5,626 nucleotides of DNA from Oscillospiraceae bacterium (lineage in GTDB: Bacteria; Bacillota; Clostridia; Oscillospirales; Oscillospiraceae): assembly GCA_009785655.1 (NCBI GenBank), contig WQVW01000120.1, positions 1 to 5,626 of the forward strand, given 5' to 3'. This document shows positions 4,030-5,626 of this stretch, piece after piece (within the stretch, counting starts at the first letter, position 1; each line of letters begins with the position of its first letter). The notes beneath the pieces were generated by a model. It did not search any database. It worked only from the letters and a program-made list of their open reading frames with translations, and was not told where the DNA came from. The translations under genes and the position numbers were made by a program.

Positions 4030-5622
4030 ATGCGCGGCGCGTTCTGTAACAGCGGGAAGCTGATTAAATTTATGCTCCGGCGGGAGCGGGTGAATGCAAC
4101 ACTGTGGCTTGGGACGCTTATCTTGTTCTCCGTGGCACTGGTTCCGGCAATGGCAGATATGTTTGACCCAGCCGCCAGACAGGCACTGGCGGAGACGCTG
4201 CAAAACCCGGCAATGATCGCGATGATGGGGCCGGTCTTCGGTGCGGACAATTATACTGCCGGGGCGATGTATTTTGGAACCATGTTCCTATGGATGGCCA
4301 TCGCCGTTGCGGTGATAAACATTTTGCTAATTGTCCGCCACACACGGGCTGATGAAGAGAAAGGCCGGGCAGAAGTTGTAAGAAGCCTGCCCGTGGGACG
4401 AATGGCGATACTCAACGCCGCGATGATTCTGGCGTTTATAGTCAACGTAATCCTCGCTGCTTTCACCGGACTTGGAATCGCTGTGCTCGGCGTTGAGTGC
4501 ATGGGTTTTGCCGCTTCGATGCTATACGGCGCAGCACTGGGTGTAGTCGGTATGTTTTTCGCGGCAGTGGCGGCGTTATTCTCACAGCTGTGCGCATCTT
4601 CACGCGGGGCGTTGGGATATTCAGGTGCGGCATTGGGTGTATTTTACTTCATGCGCGCCGCTGGGGACGTCAGCAATGAGGCATTTTCGCTACTGAGTCC
4701 GCTTGGTCTCGCGCAGAGAACCCAGGTTTACGTAGGCAATTATGTGTGGCCTGTTGTGATCTTGGTTTTAGCTTGCGCCATCATGACTGTTGCTGCCTAT
4801 CGGCTGAATGCCCGGCGGGATATTGACCAGGGATTCATCGCGGCGCGGCCGGGGGCACGTGACGGCAGACTGAAGACTCCATTTGGATTCACATACAGAT
4901 TGGTGCGCAATTCGCTCATCGCGTGGTTCATTATAATGTTACTGCTGGGCGCATCATACGGGTCTTTACTGGGCGACATTGAGACTTTTGTTGCCGAGAG
5001 TGAATTTTATCAGATGGTGATCGGCGCGAATGACGAGTTCACCACGGCAGAGATGTTTGTAACAATGGTAAACGCGATGGCGGCACTCACTTGCTTGGTT
5101 CCGGTTTTGATGGCCGTGTTAAAGCTCCGCACAGAGGAGAGAGAAGGCCGGGCAGAGCATCTCTTGACAAGATCGGTCAGCCGGATAAAGTACCTGTCCG
5201 CGTTCGCTGCGCCGGCGCTTGTGATGAGCGTGCTGTTCCAGCTCGCCACGGCAATTGGGCTGTACATATCAGCTGCTGCCGTTTTGGATGTGCCTGTCGC
5301 ATTCGCGTTTCTTGTCAGGTCAAATTTAGTATACTTGCCCGCGTTGTGGATAACACTCGGCGTCGCGATATTTTTAATCGGCATATTGCCGCGTGCCACC
5401 GGTGCTGTGTGGGCGTATTTTGGTTTCTCGTTCTTCACCGCGTTTATGGGTCGCATGTTAAATCTGCCGGGATGGTTGGTGCGGCTGTCTCCATTTGGGT
5501 ATATTCCGCAACTGCCGGTGGATGAAATCAGATATAGTGTATTACTGACACTGATTACCGTGGCGGCTGTGCTCACCGCCCTCGGATTTGTGTTCTATAA
5601 AAGACGGGATACTGTATTTTAG
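4030..5622 (+). CDS. ABC-2-type exporter permease, duplicated 12-TM form
   Basis: The membrane partner of the preceding ATPase. Its 530 residues contain about 12 hydrophobic segments, near 24-42, 80-102, 127-153, 163-188, 196-212, 239-257, 294-314, 343-365, 390-415, 423-455, 457-475 and 502-523. Two related halves are visible. RADEEKGRAEVVRSLPVGR (106-124) corresponds to RTEEREGRAEHLLTRSVSR (367-385). SPLGLAQRTQVYVGNYVWPV (223-242) corresponds to SPFGYIPQLPVDEIRYSVLL (487-506). Each half closes with an ARRD or KRRD (261-264, 524-527). Length and architecture fit the large permeases annotated as 'polyketide antibiotic exporter' (COG3559-like), in which one chain replaces the usual permease dimer. 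The substrate cannot be inferred. The TAG stop lies four bases from the right edge, so nothing downstream can be judged. The family call is by recall of architecture, not by search. Confidence 0.9.
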   Translation: MRGAFCNSGKLIKFMLRRERVNATLWLGTLILFSVALVPAMADMFDPAARQALAETLQNPAMIAMMGPVFGADNYTAGAMYFGTMFLWMAIAVAVINILLIVRHTRADEEKGRAEVVRSLPVGRMAILNAAMILAFIVNVILAAFTGLGIAVLGVECMGFAASMLYGAALGVVGMFFAAVAALFSQLCASSRGALGYSGAALGVFYFMRAAGDVSNEAFSLLSPLGLAQRTQVYVGNYVWPVVILVLACAIMTVAAYRLNARRDIDQGFIAARPGARDGRLKTPFGFTYRLVRNSLIAWFIIMLLLGASYGSLLGDIETFVAESEFYQMVIGANDEFTTAEMFVTMVNAMAALTCLVPVLMAVLKLRTEEREGRAEHLLTRSVSRIKYLSAFAAPALVMSVLFQLATAIGLYISAAAVLDVPVAFAFLVRSNLVYLPALWITLGVAIFLIGILPRATGAVWAYFGFSFFTAFMGRMLNLPGWLVRLSPFGYIPQLPVDEIRYSVLLTLITVAAVLTALGFVFYKRRDTVF

Positions 5623-5626
5623 GGAA

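Noticed and set aside
5345..5353. TGTGGATAA, a perfect DnaA-box match on the minus strand
   Set aside because: A single copy inside permease coding sequence; no cluster of boxes and no A/T-rich unwinding region nearby, so it is most likely chance.
5010..5576. Open 188-residue minus-strand frame opposite the permease
   Set aside because: It overlaps a well-supported membrane protein gene, shows no recognisable domain, and is Ser/Thr/Asn-rich as expected of an antisense shadow.

Overview
The window looks like chromosomal DNA from a Gram-positive anaerobe, most likely class Clostridia (Bacillota). Three things point there: the rpmH-rnpA-yidD-yidC order, strong AGGAGG-type ribosome binding sites with one fully consensus sigma-A-type promoter, and a YidC of the short Gram-positive type with no large N-terminal periplasmic domain. 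The assignment is an inference from gene content, not from a database comparison.

Layout. Positions 1-2083 (minus strand) hold the conserved rpmH-rnpA-yidD-yidC cluster, read right to left from a promoter at 2127-2156. It encodes ribosomal protein L34, the RNase P protein subunit, the YidD insertion factor and the YidC/Oxa1 insertase; yidC runs off the left edge. rnpA and yidD overlap by 4 bases. An 84-base gap with a perfect 18-bp inverted repeat separates rpmH from rnpA. Positions 2084-2369 are non-coding and hold the promoter, a G/C-rich hairpin and a large imperfect palindrome. Positions 2370-2798 (minus) encode a stand-alone protein with two CBS domains. Positions 2799-3130 are a divergent intergenic region whose right half is a string of G/C-rich hairpins resembling dispersed palindromic repeats. 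Positions 3131-5622 (plus) are a two-gene ABC export operon: an ATPase, then after two bases a 530-residue permease made of two related halves.

How the genes work together. The left cluster joins translation (L34), tRNA maturation (RnpA) and membrane protein biogenesis (YidD, YidC). The ABC pair should form one exporter, with an ATPase dimer on the duplicated permease; its substrate cannot be read from sequence. The CBS protein probably senses an adenine nucleotide, but its partner is unknown and it need not be linked to either neighbour.

I see no phage, CRISPR array, transposase, tRNA or rRNA, and no clearly new multi-gene system. The best leads are non-coding: the three mutually pairing segments around the rnpA start, and the two palindromic repeat regions.
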